64,000 bases of DNA, taken from contig NZ_SPHO01000009.1 of the NCBI RefSeq assembly GCF_005845215.1, positions 186,001 through 250,000 of the forward strand, in the 5' to 3' direction. A program made the translations under genes and the position numbers. Every line of letters begins with the position of its first letter. Position 1 is the first letter of the stretch. Under the pieces are notes generated by a model. That model saw only the letters and a program-made list of their open reading frames with translations. It was not told where the DNA came from and ran no database searches. This stretch comes from Clostridium sp. 1001271st1 H5 (GTDB lineage: Bacteria; Bacillota; Clostridia; Lachnospirales; Lachnospiraceae). Below are positions 17,618-25,777 of the stretch, piece by piece.

Positions 17618-18505
17618 CTATTTTAGCCGTTTGCTGGTAATCGCAAATTTCAAGTCCGCCAATCTTGGGTCATTCATTTCCACCATATGGTTCACAATTC
17701 CAGTCTGCAATGTCCCAATTATTGCAATCTCGCAAATTCTGGCCACATGAAGATACTGTAAATCGTCATGAATCTTACAACTATAAGAAAGAACTATATC
17801 TGCTGCTTTTGCAAACCGAGAATTTGGGAATGCTGTAACCGCAATAACAGCGGCCTTGTTTTTTCTTGCGAATCGCATGGCTGTCAATCCCCCTTCTGCT
17901 GCTCCGCTATAACTCATGCAGATAACCACATCCTTTGAAGTCAAATGGGAAGTTGACATAATCATTAAGGAAGCATCCGTAAAACAGTTGCTGGTTACAC
18001 CTATCTGCAAAAATAGATGGTAGCCCAGCTGAGCCGAGGAACCGGTTCCTCCCTCAGCGTAAAAATAAACTTTTTCTGCCCTCACTATAAGAGAAATCGC
18101 CTGTCTCAGCCTGCTCTCATCTAATAGTAACATAGTGTCGGTCAAAGCATCCACATTATATTTAAGCAGCTTATGGATACTGTCAGAAAGTGTGTCATCC
18201 CGGCCAATCAACACATTTTCATCAGATGGAAGTATTAAATCGTTTTCCATATAAAATTTAAGTTCACTAAATCCTTTATAACGCAAAGCCTGACAGAAAC
18301 GGGTTAACGTGGCCGGAGTGGTGCCAATTTTTCTTGCGAGAACCGTGATGGAACTTTGCAGTACCACACTTTTATTGTTCAAAATGTAATTAGCAATCTT
18401 CTTTTGATTCTTTGATAATGCATGGTATGACTCCCGTATCCTGGAATCATAACTTTGCATTCCAGTTTCGTTGTCCAAACCTGATTTTTTCATCTTATCA
18501 TCCAT
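17618..18505 (-). CDS. MurR/RpiR family transcriptional regulator
   Basis: A 295-residue regulator with an N-terminal RpiR helix-turn-helix (SKNQKKIANYILNNKSVVL, TTPATLTRFCQALRYKGFSE) and a C-terminal SIS domain (about 130-260) containing VYFYAEGGTGSSAQ and CMSYSGAAEGGLTAM. SIS domains in this family bind phosphosugars, so the inducer may be the phosphorylated acid sugar made by the DUF1537 kinase. It is separated from the TRAP operon by a terminator, and both are on the minus strand. The gene is more AT-rich than those on its right. Confidence 0.9.
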   Translation of the reverse strand: MDDKMKKSGLDNETGMQSYDSRIRESYHALSKNQKKIANYILNNKSVVLQSSITVLARKIGTTPATLTRFCQALRYKGFSELKFYMENDLILPSDENVLIGRDDTLSDSIHKLLKYNVDALTDTMLLLDESRLRQAISLIVRAEKVYFYAEGGTGSSAQLGYHLFLQIGVTSNCFTDASLMIMSTSHLTSKDVVICMSYSGAAEGGLTAMRFARKNKAAVIAVTAFPNSRFAKAADIVLSYSCKIHDDLQYLHVARICEIAIIGTLQTGIVNHMVEMNDPRLADLKFAITSKRLK

Positions 18506-18667
18506 ACCAGTCTCTTTTCCAACGGTTCACAAAGGTATCAAAATAATTATATTGTATTCAAAGACATTTCGCAATCGTAATAAGAACTTTATCTGCTTCT
18601 GTTCATACCCCAACACTCGGCTAAGCCAAGTCAGCCTCCACGCCATCCTTCCGCTGTGCCGGGCCGT

Positions 18668-19849
18668 TCAGCACCTCCGGGCCATATACTGCCTGTATGC
18701 CTCCATACCCTTTTTCAGCCGTTTCATTCCATCCTCCGCCCTAGCCCTGGGACAGGCAATATTCATGCGGAGGAATTGGCTTCCATGGCCTCCGTACGCA
18801 GCCCCTGCCGACAGATAGAGTCCTGCCTCTCTGCGCAGAAAATAACATAATTCCGTGGTATCCCCCGTGATTTTACTGCAGTCCAGCCAAAGAAGATAGG
18901 TTGCCCGGGCCCGGACCAGCCTTATATCGGTCAACTCCTGTTCCAGAAATCCAAGGACCATTTTCCGGTTCTCTGCCAGATAGCATCTGAGCGCGTCCAG
19001 CCATGCCTCTCCCCGGGTAAAGGCAGCAATAGCGGCATCCACGGCAAAGGCATTGGGCTCCGCCACCTCATCTGTATTCAGCGCCCTGTCCATCTTATGC
19101 CTTAGGGTTTCATCGGGCACAACCACTGCCGCTGTCTGCAATCCGGCCAGATTAAATGCCTTTGTGGGGGCGATGCATGTAACACTGTTTCCGGCACATT
19201 CCTCTGATACTGAGGCAAAGGGTATGTACTGGTATCCCGGCTCTGTTAAATCACAGTGGATTTCATCAGAAATCACCGTGACGTGGTTTGCTGCGCATAG
19301 TTCTCCGATACGGCCCAGTTCCTCCCTGGTCCATATGGTTCCCGTGGGATTGTGTGGGTTGCAGAGAATCATCATGGTTGTCTGAGGGTCCTTAAGCTTT
19401 GTTTCCAGGTCCCTCCAGTCTATCCTGTAGCTCTCATTTTCATACAGGAGCCGGTTTTCCACCACATTGCGGCCATTGTTCCGGATGGAATGAAAGAAAA
19501 TGTTGTAAACCGGGGTCTGCACCAGTACATTTTCACCGGCTGTGGTCAGCTTGCGGACCGCGCTTGATATGGCCGGAACCACGCCGGTGCAGAACATGAG
19601 CCAGTCCTTCTCCATTGCAAATCCGTGACGGCGTTCCCACCAGCCGGTTATGGCTGTCCTCCATTCATCCGGCACTATGGTATATCCAAAAATCCCATGC
19701 TCTGCCCGCCGCTTAAGAGCCTCTGTTATTTCCGGCGCTGTCTCAAAATCCATATCAGCCACCCACATGGGCAGCTCATGCAGGGCAGCATCCCATTTCA
19801 GGGAATAGCTGCCGCGGCGGTCTGTCATTCTGTCAAAATCATAGTTCAT
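18668..19849 (-). CDS. MalY/PatB family PLP-dependent aminotransferase / C-S lyase
   Basis: A 393-residue fold-type I PLP enzyme. WVADMDFETAPEI is the MalY/PatB N-terminal signature, NPHNPTG and SDEIHCDL are cofactor blocks, and the PLP lysine lies in CIAPTKAFNLAGLQ. The C-terminal Arg region is FLRMNIACPRA. Characterised members cleave cystathionine or cysteine S-conjugates, releasing ammonia and pyruvate. AAGGAGG lies before the ATG, which begins one base after the DUF3737 stop. The gene ends a three-gene unit (small protein, DUF3737, MalY). Confidence 0.9.
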   Translation of the reverse strand: MNYDFDRMTDRRGSYSLKWDAALHELPMWVADMDFETAPEITEALKRRAEHGIFGYTIVPDEWRTAITGWWERRHGFAMEKDWLMFCTGVVPAISSAVRKLTTAGENVLVQTPVYNIFFHSIRNNGRNVVENRLLYENESYRIDWRDLETKLKDPQTTMMILCNPHNPTGTIWTREELGRIGELCAANHVTVISDEIHCDLTEPGYQYIPFASVSEECAGNSVTCIAPTKAFNLAGLQTAAVVVPDETLRHKMDRALNTDEVAEPNAFAVDAAIAAFTRGEAWLDALRCYLAENRKMVLGFLEQELTDIRLVRARATYLLWLDCSKITGDTTELCYFLRREAGLYLSAGAAYGGHGSQFLRMNIACPRARAEDGMKRLKKGMEAYRQYMARRC

Positions 19850-19850
19850 C

Positions 19851-20705
19851 CTACACTGCCTCCTTAAGCGTCTGAGTCTGAATGACGGTTTTCGTCACAT
19901 CCACCTTATCAGCCTCCATTATCAGCTCCTTAATATTACCGGCCTGTATTTTTCCTCCCATGGGGTTTAATACACTGTCAATGGTATTGCTCACCCGGAC
20001 ATCCACAGTGGAGTATTCAAAGGCCAGCGTGGTATTCAGCAGACGGCAGTTCTTCATCACCAGGTTATCAATATAGCACATGCCCTGATTGCTCTCAATG
20101 GTGCAGTTGATAAGGGTGAGGTTTTTTGCATTCCAGCCTAAATATTCACCGGATATAAAGGAGTCATAGACCGTTACATTCTCGCTGTTCCAGAATGCAT
20201 CCTTGGACAGCATTCTGGCATTGTGGATTTCCACATTTTTCACCCCGTCAAAGGAATAATTTCCTGTCAGCCGGAACCCGTCAATCACCATGTTGCTGCT
20301 GTTCATGGCAAAATAATCACCTTTCGCAATGACATGGTTCATTTCAACCCGGTCGCAGTTCCACAGGGTCTCGCCTGCGTTCGGCATGGTTACCCCGGAA
20401 AGCTTGATGCCGTTAGTCCTTCGGAATGTTTTAGGAGCATCAATGGTACAATTTTTCATGGAAATATTTTCAGTGTACCAGATTCCGGCGCGTCCCATCT
20501 CAAACAGCACGCAGTCCTCCATCTGAATGTCACGGCTGTACCACAGCGGATACTTCCATTTGAACATGCTGCCGTACAATTCAATATTGCGGCTCTCTTT
20601 TAATGGGGATTCCCCATCTGCAAAGGTTGTATCGTAAATTTTCAAATCGCTCCCCTGGAATAATGCTCTCTCCCCTGTTAAAAATTTCTGTGTAATTACC
20701 CTCAT
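19851..20705 (-). CDS. DUF3737 family protein
   Basis: A 284-residue protein recognised as DUF3737 from its start (FLTGERALFQGSDLKIYDTT) and from repeated short strands with Asn/Cys turns (for example IEMNHVIAKGDYF and MKNCTIDAPKTF), the pattern of a right-handed beta-helix. Function is unknown; the fold is that of pectate-lyase-like proteins, but no catalytic residues are evident. The ATG at 20705 is chosen because GAAAGGAA precedes it and family members begin at this point. It often sits next to MalY in Firmicutes, as here. Confidence 0.85.
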   Translation of the reverse strand: MRVITQKFLTGERALFQGSDLKIYDTTFADGESPLKESRNIELYGSMFKWKYPLWYSRDIQMEDCVLFEMGRAGIWYTENISMKNCTIDAPKTFRRTNGIKLSGVTMPNAGETLWNCDRVEMNHVIAKGDYFAMNSSNMVIDGFRLTGNYSFDGVKNVEIHNARMLSKDAFWNSENVTVYDSFISGEYLGWNAKNLTLINCTIESNQGMCYIDNLVMKNCRLLNTTLAFEYSTVDVRVSNTIDSVLNPMGGKIQAGNIKELIMEADKVDVTKTVIQTQTLKEAV

Positions 20706-20706
20706 T

Positions 20707-21024
20707 TTACCGTTCCTTTCTTTCAATACCATTCTGAACCGGCTGACATTCCAGACAGCCGGTTCCTGTCCTTGTTGCTCTGTCTTTTTCCTTGTTACTC
20801 TGTCTTTTCATGTGGTAAACCAGATAGTCCAGACAGTCGATTTTCTTCTCATTTTCATGAACCTCATTCAGCAGGGACTTTCTGTGTGTTTCCAGCAGTT
20901 TAAACTGTTTTTGCTTTTCTCCTGCCGCTTCCAGCTCCATGAACTGTTCCACGGTCGTTCCATCACATCCTGCATCCTTCAGATTCCGGACCAGGGTATT
21001 GATTTTGCCTTTGTCATCTGCCAT
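20707..21024 (-). CDS. Small helical protein with conserved DCLDYL motif (module 1)
   Basis: A 105-residue cytoplasmic protein with no signal or membrane segment. It has a central heptad-rich helix (LLETHRKSLLNEVHENEKK) followed by IDCLDYLVYHMKRQ. A second copy lies at 25332-25601, with the shared pattern L-x-x-x-R-x-S-L-(L/M)-N-(E/D)-(V/L)-H-E...K-x-(I/V)-D-C-(L/I)-(D/I)-Y. The N terminus has Cys in DAGCDG, matching DCGCDD in the paralogue. It resembles the C-terminal coiled coil of MerR regulators without the DNA-binding part; this is only an impression. It is the first gene of the unit with DUF3737 and MalY. Confidence 0.75.
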   Translation of the reverse strand: MADDKGKINTLVRNLKDAGCDGTTVEQFMELEAAGEKQKQFKLLETHRKSLLNEVHENEKKIDCLDYLVYHMKRQSNKEKDRATRTGTGCLECQPVQNGIERKER

Positions 21025-21097
21025 AACCTCACCTCTCTTACATTCATTATAGGTTACAGCATATGGAATATCAAATGCCTATATTAAATATTATTTT

Positions 21098-21112
21098 ATG
21101 CTTATAAGGCAT
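21098..21112. promoter_or_regulatory. LysR-type palindrome in divergent promoter region
   Basis: ATGCTTATAAGGCAT is a near-perfect palindrome between the small-protein gene and the hydrolase gene. It matches 14 of 15 bases with 7802-7816. A looser copy (ATGCTTATATAGTGCAAT) lies at 22439-22456, upstream of the LysR gene, which would fit autoregulation. Confidence 0.5.
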
Positions 21113-21197
21113 GGATAACCAAGCATTTTAACCCTTTTAATCCGCTTGGATAATCCGCTTTATTATCATTCTTTTTAGTTATGTCTGCATATTCAAA

Positions 21198-21216
21198 ATA
21201 ACTATTTGCTATTTTA
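21198..21216. promoter_or_regulatory. 19-bp element shared with the second LysR module
   Basis: ATAACTATTTGCTATTTTA occurs here and, exactly inverted, at 25642-25660. Both lie in the divergent regions that flank the two paralogous small-protein genes. A binding site for the linked LysR regulators is the simplest explanation. Confidence 0.6.
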
Positions 21217-21292
21217 CTTCAAATCCGATAGGATACATTTGAAACGGTCATGACCTTCCTATCAACCAAACCATATGAGGAGGAATACACAA

Positions 21293-22348
21293 ATGGATGC
21301 AGTGAAAAAATCCGTTACTGTTTTATTGACTTTTACAATGGCTGCCTTCTGTACAGCCTGCACTTCAAAAACAAATCCCCCAGCCTCCGGCACAGCCGCG
21401 CAGAATGAACGTGAAGATTACTATATTTTTGACTTAAATGAAGGAATTACAAGAACCGCTGTCGCATATACCAACCGTTACGGTATAACACTGTCCGGTG
21501 ATTTGTACACTGCCAGGGATTTAGATACATCCCAATCCTACCCGGCCCTTGTAATCGGACCGCCCTATGGCGGCGTGAAAGAACAAGCCCCCGGTGTATA
21601 TGCAAATGAACTTGCCGGACGCGGATTTGTTGTGTTGGCCTTTGACCCCTCTTTCAACGGCGAGAGCGGCGGTGAACCCAGGCATGTATCCTCTCCCGAT
21701 ATCTTTACGGAGGATTTCAGCGCCGGGGTGGACTTTCTGGGTACCCTTCCCTATGTGAACCGTGAAAAAATCGGTGCTGTCGGCATCTGCGGCAGCGGCG
21801 GCTTTGCCCTGAGTGCGGCCCAGACCGACACCCGCATCAAAGCAGTTGCCACTGCCAGCCTGGTAGACATCAGCAGTGCCGGCGCCGGACTTGATACAGC
21901 CTCCTGGAGCGCCATGGCAGACTCCTATTCACAGCAGCGGTGGGCGGATGTTGACAGCGGTGTTCCCCAATATATTCCTACTTTTCCGGAGGAAACAGCT
22001 GATTCCATCCCCGTGGGCATGGAGGGAATGGATGCAGAGTTCTACAGTTTCTATGGATTGAAACGGGGACATCATCCGCGCGCAAGAGCTAATTTCACCA
22101 CTACCAGTTCCGGTGCTTTTATGAATTATCAGCTGCTAAATCATGTTGATATGATTTCCCCGCGTCCTGTTTTGCTGATTGCGGGTGAGAAAGCAATGAC
22201 GCGCCCTTTAAGTGAAGCAGTCTTTGAGGCAGCCGGAAACGCAAAGGAATTTTATGTGGTTCCTGACGCCAACCATGTAGACCTCTACGATGATACCTCC
22301 AAAATCCCCTTTGACAAGCTGGAGGAATTTTTTAAAGAAAACATCTGA
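21293..22348 (+). CDS. Exported alpha/beta hydrolase lipoprotein
   Basis: A 351-residue secreted hydrolase. Residues 1-24 are a signal peptide ending in a lipobox-like AFCTAC; the catalytic domain then shows PALVIGPPYGGVKEQAPG, a nucleophile elbow GICGSGGFALSAAQ (Ser in GSGG) and the catalytic His region VPDANHVDLYD. It resembles the dienelactone-hydrolase-like proteins common in gut anaerobe clusters with cyclophilin-like lipoproteins and aldo/keto reductases. The ATG at 21293 follows GAGGAGG at 8 bases; one further upstream is not preceded by a site. It is probably under the LysR encoded downstream. Confidence 0.85.
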   Translation: MDAVKKSVTVLLTFTMAAFCTACTSKTNPPASGTAAQNEREDYYIFDLNEGITRTAVAYTNRYGITLSGDLYTARDLDTSQSYPALVIGPPYGGVKEQAPGVYANELAGRGFVVLAFDPSFNGESGGEPRHVSSPDIFTEDFSAGVDFLGTLPYVNREKIGAVGICGSGGFALSAAQTDTRIKAVATASLVDISSAGAGLDTASWSAMADSYSQQRWADVDSGVPQYIPTFPEETADSIPVGMEGMDAEFYSFYGLKRGHHPRARANFTTTSSGAFMNYQLLNHVDMISPRPVLLIAGEKAMTRPLSEAVFEAAGNAKEFYVVPDANHVDLYDDTSKIPFDKLEEFFKENI

Positions 22349-22464
22349 CGGGAAGCAATCTTCAAACACACGCCAATACTTCAACCAGCCGGAAACCATA
22401 GTAGCAGTATCCGTAATTTCAGTATTACTCATATCAGATGCTTATATAGTGCAATCTTCCATAC

Positions 22465-22494
22465 TTGACAGGCATATGAGAACAAACCTATAAT
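22465..22494 (+). promoter_or_regulatory. Promoter of the first LysR gene
   Basis: TTGACA (22465-22470) and TATAAT (22489-22494) with an 18-bp spacer. A hairpin at 22514-22546 (CACATAAGAGACCG with CGGTCTCTATGTG) lies in the leader before the TTG start; no U-run follows, so it is not a plain terminator. Confidence 0.75.
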
Positions 22495-22568
22495 AAAGGG
22501 GATAACATGTACCGCACATAAGAGACCGGAATACGGTCTCTATGTGCCCATAGCAAGGAGGTCCCACC

Positions 22569-23456
22569 TTGGACATTCGGGTCTTACGTTACTTTCTGGC
22601 TGTTACCAGAGAGGAAAGCATATCAGGAGCAGCGGAAGCTCTCCATATGACACAGCCCACGCTTTCCCGGCAGCTGATGGATTTGGAGGAGGAAATAGGC
22701 AAAAAACTGTTAATACGCGGAAACCGCAGAATTTCCCTCACCGAGGAGGGAATGCTCCTGCGCAAGCGGGCAACGGAGATTGTGGATTTGGTAGATAAGA
22801 CGGAGGCGGAGCTTACAGCGCCGGATGAAGTCATCAGCGGTGATATTTACATTGGAGGCGGTGAAACCGACGCCATGCGTCTCATTGCCAGAATCGCCAC
22901 GGATTTACAGAAGTCCTTCCCCCATATCCGCTATCACCTGTACAGCGGAAATGCAGACGATGTAACAGAGCGGCTGGATAAGGGGCTTCTGGACTTCGGT
23001 ATTCTCATTGAACCGGCTGACATGAAAAAATATGATTATATTCGCCTGCCCGCCACCGATATCTGGGGGCTTCTGATGCCAAAGGACTGCCCTCTGGCAT
23101 CCCGCACCGTCATCCGGCCATCGGATGTTTTGGACCTTCCCATCATCACCTCCAATCAGACCATGGTGAGCAATGAGTTCTCCGGCTGGCTGGGTAAGGA
23201 CTTTGAAAAGCTGAACATCGTTGCCAGCTACAATCTGGTATACAATGCAGCCCTTATGGCGGAGGAAGGGCTGGGCTATGTCCTGACGCTTGACAGACTG
23301 GTGAATACCTCTGAAAACAGCCGCCTGTGCTTTCGTCCGTTATCCCCTAAAATGGAGGTCCACCTGGATATGGTGTGGAAAAAGTATCAGCTATTTTCCA
23401 GGGCTGCAGATTGTTTTCTGAGCAAGGCCCAGGAAATCTTTTATGGCAGCCTGTAG
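22569..23456 (+). CDS. LysR family transcriptional regulator (module 1)
   Basis: A 295-residue LysR regulator with an N-terminal winged helix (VLRYFLAVTREESISGAAEALHMTQPTLSRQL) of the usual form and a C-terminal ligand domain with GDIYIGGGETDAMRL and LDKGLLDFGILIEP. It is paralogous to the regulator at 25778, sharing the blocks ATDIWGLLMPKDCPL / KRDIFGLLIPRDCPL and YNLVYNAALMAEEGLGY / YNLIYNATFMVEQGIGY. The start is TTG with AAGGAGG seven bases upstream. It probably controls the flanking hydrolase and small-protein genes. Confidence 0.92.
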   Translation: MDIRVLRYFLAVTREESISGAAEALHMTQPTLSRQLMDLEEEIGKKLLIRGNRRISLTEEGMLLRKRATEIVDLVDKTEAELTAPDEVISGDIYIGGGETDAMRLIARIATDLQKSFPHIRYHLYSGNADDVTERLDKGLLDFGILIEPADMKKYDYIRLPATDIWGLLMPKDCPLASRTVIRPSDVLDLPIITSNQTMVSNEFSGWLGKDFEKLNIVASYNLVYNAALMAEEGLGYVLTLDRLVNTSENSRLCFRPLSPKMEVHLDMVWKKYQLFSRAADCFLSKAQEIFYGSL

Positions 23457-23478
23457 CATATTGTTTTTGCTGCCTGCG

Positions 23479-23703
23479 TCAATCCACGGATACCAGTTCA
23501 TATTTTCTGCTTCCCACTCCCACTCTCCGCATGTTCCAGGGTATGGATTCCAGAAATTTATCCTGAGGCCGTTCCCCCATGAAGTCAGCCATCTTCCCAG
23601 TCAGGTTACGCCCCAGAGCCTCATATACCTTTCTCATGCCCTCCGGGCTGATATCCAACGTGATATAAACTTTTGGTTTAGGCCAGCGCTCTTCCACACT
23701 CAA
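23479..23703 (-). CDS. Short uncharacterised ORF, possibly a gene remnant
   Basis: A 74-codon frame with codon use like that of real genes nearby (YITLDISPEGMRKVYEALGR). It has only a TTG or GTG start and no ribosome site, and lies beyond the terminator of the aldo/keto reductase. I do not recognise the family. It may be the surviving part of a decayed gene, or a chance frame. Confidence 0.3.
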   Translation of the reverse strand: MSVEERWPKPKVYITLDISPEGMRKVYEALGRNLTGKMADFMGERPQDKFLESIPWNMRRVGVGSRKYELVSVD

Positions 23704-23707
23704 CGCC

Positions 23708-23738
23708 GAAAAGACAGGCCTTCACGGCCTGTCTTTCC
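23708..23738. terminator. Bidirectional terminator
   Basis: GAAAAGACAGGCC pairs with GGCCTGTCTTTCC around a five-base loop. It lies 16 bp past the aldo/keto reductase stop on the minus strand and also downstream of the LysR gene on the plus strand, with short U-rich tails in both directions. Confidence 0.75.
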
Positions 23739-23753
23739 TGCATAAGGCTGGGT

Positions 23754-24605
23754 TTACTGTTCAAACCGGATACCGTGGAGCCGGTAAACCTCGTCCAGAC
23801 TCCGTATCTTGAGAATCAGGCTCTCACCTGTATCCAGATTCCTGATTTTCTCCATATCTTTTTCCGACAGCCTGAAATCATTTATCCTGTAATTCTGTTC
23901 AATGCGTTCCCTGTGGACAGACTTTGGTATTGCGATAACTCCTTCCTGTATAAGCCAGCACAGTACTACCTGAGCCGGTGTCTTTCCATAGGCTGTACCG
24001 ATATCAGACAGAACCTCATGCCTGAATATATTATGATTGCCCTCTGCAAAAGGAGCCCAGGCCATAGTCCTTATACCATATCTCTCCATCATCTTCCGGA
24101 GTCCCTTTTGCTGACAGAACGGATGCATTTCCATCTGATTCACAGCCGGTACCATGTCATGGCTCAAAATCAGGTCTGCCAGACGGTCCTCCTGGAAATT
24201 GCAGACTCCGATTGCCTTAACCCGTCCCGCACGGTAAAGTTCCTCCATTGCCCGCCAGCTTCCATGGTAATCCCCGTAAGGCATATGGATGAGATATAAA
24301 TCCAGATAATCCGTCTGCAGATTCTCCAATGTTTTCTCAAAGGATGCCATGGTTCTGTCATAGCCGGCATCCTGAATCCATACCTTCGAGACAAGAAACA
24401 CTTCATTCCTGGCAATGCCGCTGGCCGCCACCGCCTGTCCCACTGCCCTCTCATTTCCATAACAGGCAGCCGTATCAATCATACGGTATCCTGTTTCCAG
24501 CGCACTCAGCACACTTTCCCTGCACTGCTCCTGGCTGGTAATCTGAAACACGCCGAATCCCAACCGGGGCATCTCCGCCCCATGATTCAAATGTATTCTT
24601 TCCAT
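23754..24605 (-). CDS. Aldo/keto reductase
   Basis: A 283-residue NADPH-dependent reductase. The catalytic tetrad is visible: Asp and Tyr in MIDTAACYGNERAVG, Lys in FLVSKVWI and His in LYLIHMPYG. The cofactor end has IPKSVHRERIEQN. It would reduce aldehydes or ketones in the cytoplasm. The ATG at 24605 is chosen, since GCGAGG precedes it and homologues begin here; the longer open frame upstream is built on a minisatellite. It is downstream of the cyclophilin-like lipoprotein and small protein, in the second LysR module. Confidence 0.9.
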   Translation of the reverse strand: MERIHLNHGAEMPRLGFGVFQITSQEQCRESVLSALETGYRMIDTAACYGNERAVGQAVAASGIARNEVFLVSKVWIQDAGYDRTMASFEKTLENLQTDYLDLYLIHMPYGDYHGSWRAMEELYRAGRVKAIGVCNFQEDRLADLILSHDMVPAVNQMEMHPFCQQKGLRKMMERYGIRTMAWAPFAEGNHNIFRHEVLSDIGTAYGKTPAQVVLCWLIQEGVIAIPKSVHRERIEQNYRINDFRLSEKDMEKIRNLDTGESLILKIRSLDEVYRLHGIRFEQ

Positions 24606-24666
24606 CTTCGCACCTCGCCTGTTATTGCTAAATCCGTTACTCCCCATGTTTAGTCCGGTTACTCCT

Positions 24667-24780
24667 ATTCCAATACAGCGAATCCAATCTCGGCTAATCC
24701 AATCACAGCTATTCCAATTATAGCGGTCCCAGTCACAACGGTCCCAATCACAGCGGTTCCGCGGCAATCTCAATGGTTCC
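24667..24780. repeat. Degenerate 15-bp tandem repeat
   Basis: Six adjacent 15-bp units run from 24667 to 24756, variants of ATTCCAATCACAGCG, followed by a longer degenerate unit reaching into the 3' end of the lipoprotein gene. The unit keeps a CCAAT or CCCAAT core. Because 15 is a multiple of three, the region stays open on the minus strand and encodes a CDWDR-like five-residue repeat, which makes the aldo/keto reductase frame look artificially longer. Confidence 0.75.
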
Positions 24781-25335
24781 GCTTAAACTTTCAATTAAAT
24801 CCTCTCCTGAAACCGCCTCTCCCAGTTCATACAGACTGCTGCCCCTGCCAAAATAGTCATAGAACATGACAACATCTCCCCAAGGTTCATAGTAGGCCAG
24901 TGTTCCCTTTTCAGCATCCGCCAGCGGTGTGTTCGCCGTATGAAGCTTTTGGGGAGGATAAAATACCTTCTCATTGGTGCTGAAATTTTCCACTTCCAGT
25001 GTCAGAGGAAGCTGCGCATATAAATCCTTTGCTGCCTGGCTGTCGTTCAGCCGGTAGACAATTGTATCCCCATCAGCAGATATGTAAATCATCATTTCCA
25101 TTTCACCTTTCGTTTCAGTCTCTTCCCGATATTCGTCCGCCGTACCGGCTGTCTCACCTGGTCCATGCGCCTTCACACCCGGATTAACCGGCGCATCTGT
25201 CCCCGGCTGAACAGTTTCCCTCACGGCTGTTTCCCCCATGTCTGACAAACCATCGGCAGCCTCAGCCCGGCTTCCGCAGCCCCATGTGGATAAAACCAGC
25301 ACAAGGGTGCATAAAAATGGTGCTGTTTTTCTCAT
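24748..25335 (-). CDS. Cyclophilin-like fold lipoprotein
   Basis: A 195-residue exported protein. Residues 1-20 form a signal peptide with a lipobox-like end (LSTWGC), then a Glu/Thr/Gly-rich linker to about 80, then a cyclophilin-like domain (IYISADGDTIVYRLNDSQAA, PLTLEVENFSTNEKVFYPP, LAYYEPWGDVVMFYDYFG). Such proteins are common in gut anaerobes beside aldo/keto reductases, flavodoxins and hydrolases under LysR control; no peptidyl-prolyl isomerase activity is established. Its ATG overlaps the stop of the small protein by four bases. The last codons lie inside the degenerate tandem repeat. Confidence 0.85.
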   Translation of the reverse strand: MRKTAPFLCTLVLVLSTWGCGSRAEAADGLSDMGETAVRETVQPGTDAPVNPGVKAHGPGETAGTADEYREETETKGEMEMMIYISADGDTIVYRLNDSQAAKDLYAQLPLTLEVENFSTNEKVFYPPQKLHTANTPLADAEKGTLAYYEPWGDVVMFYDYFGRGSSLYELGEAVSGEDLIESLSGTIEIAAEPL

Positions 25336-25601
25336 TTTACTTCACCTGCCTTTTTCTTAAGCAATTCCCTCTGTTCCAATTTCCGGATAATATAGTCAAT
25401 GCAGTCCACCCTTTTCTGGGTTTCATGTAAATCATTCATCAGGGACTGGCGCTGCCTGCTTAGAAGCCTTATCTGGTCCCTGGTACGGCTCTCCTGTCCA
25501 TAAGCCAGAAACAGTTCTGTCATCCTGTCATCACACCCGCAGTCCTTAAGACATTGTACTGTCTCTTCTGCACAAACCTGGTATCCAATCATTTTTTTCA
25601 C
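25332..25601 (-). CDS. Small helical protein with DCIDYI motif (module 2)
   Basis: An 89-residue paralogue of the protein at 20707-21024. Shared features are a Cys pair near the N terminus (DCGCDD), an amphipathic helix with RQRQSLMNDLHETQKR and the block VDCIDYIIRKLEQ. It has no signal or membrane segment. It leads a unit with the cyclophilin-like lipoprotein and aldo/keto reductase and is divergent from a LysR gene. Its role is unknown. The repeated association with LysR and redox-type genes suggests it works in the same response, perhaps through its cysteines. Confidence 0.75.
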   Translation of the reverse strand: MKKMIGYQVCAEETVQCLKDCGCDDRMTELFLAYGQESRTRDQIRLLSRQRQSLMNDLHETQKRVDCIDYIIRKLEQRELLKKKAGEVK

Positions 25602-25634
25602 CCCTTTTCTGCTTCCTGCTTATATACTATAGCA

Positions 25635-25660
25635 GCTATTTTAAAATAGCAAATAGTTAT
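25635..25660. promoter_or_regulatory. Palindrome plus shared 19-bp element in module 2 promoter
   Basis: GCTATTTTAAAATAGC (25635-25650) is a perfect 16-bp palindrome, overlapping TAAAATAGCAAATAGTTAT at 25642-25660, the exact inverse of 21198-21216. It lies between the divergent small-protein and LysR genes, as expected for a LysR operator. Confidence 0.65.
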
Positions 25661-25777
25661 ATAGAATGAAATATCATAGTTTAAACGCATACTTTATCTG
25701 TACGGCATTGACCGCAATGCCTCTTTCCTGTTATGATGGAAGGAATGAAACGTCAACTCCCCAAAAGAGGTAATCCA

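Noticed and set aside
24606..24773. N-terminal extension of the aldo/keto reductase
   Set aside because: It is encoded by the minisatellite (CDWDR-type repeats); the family start with a ribosome site lies at 24605.
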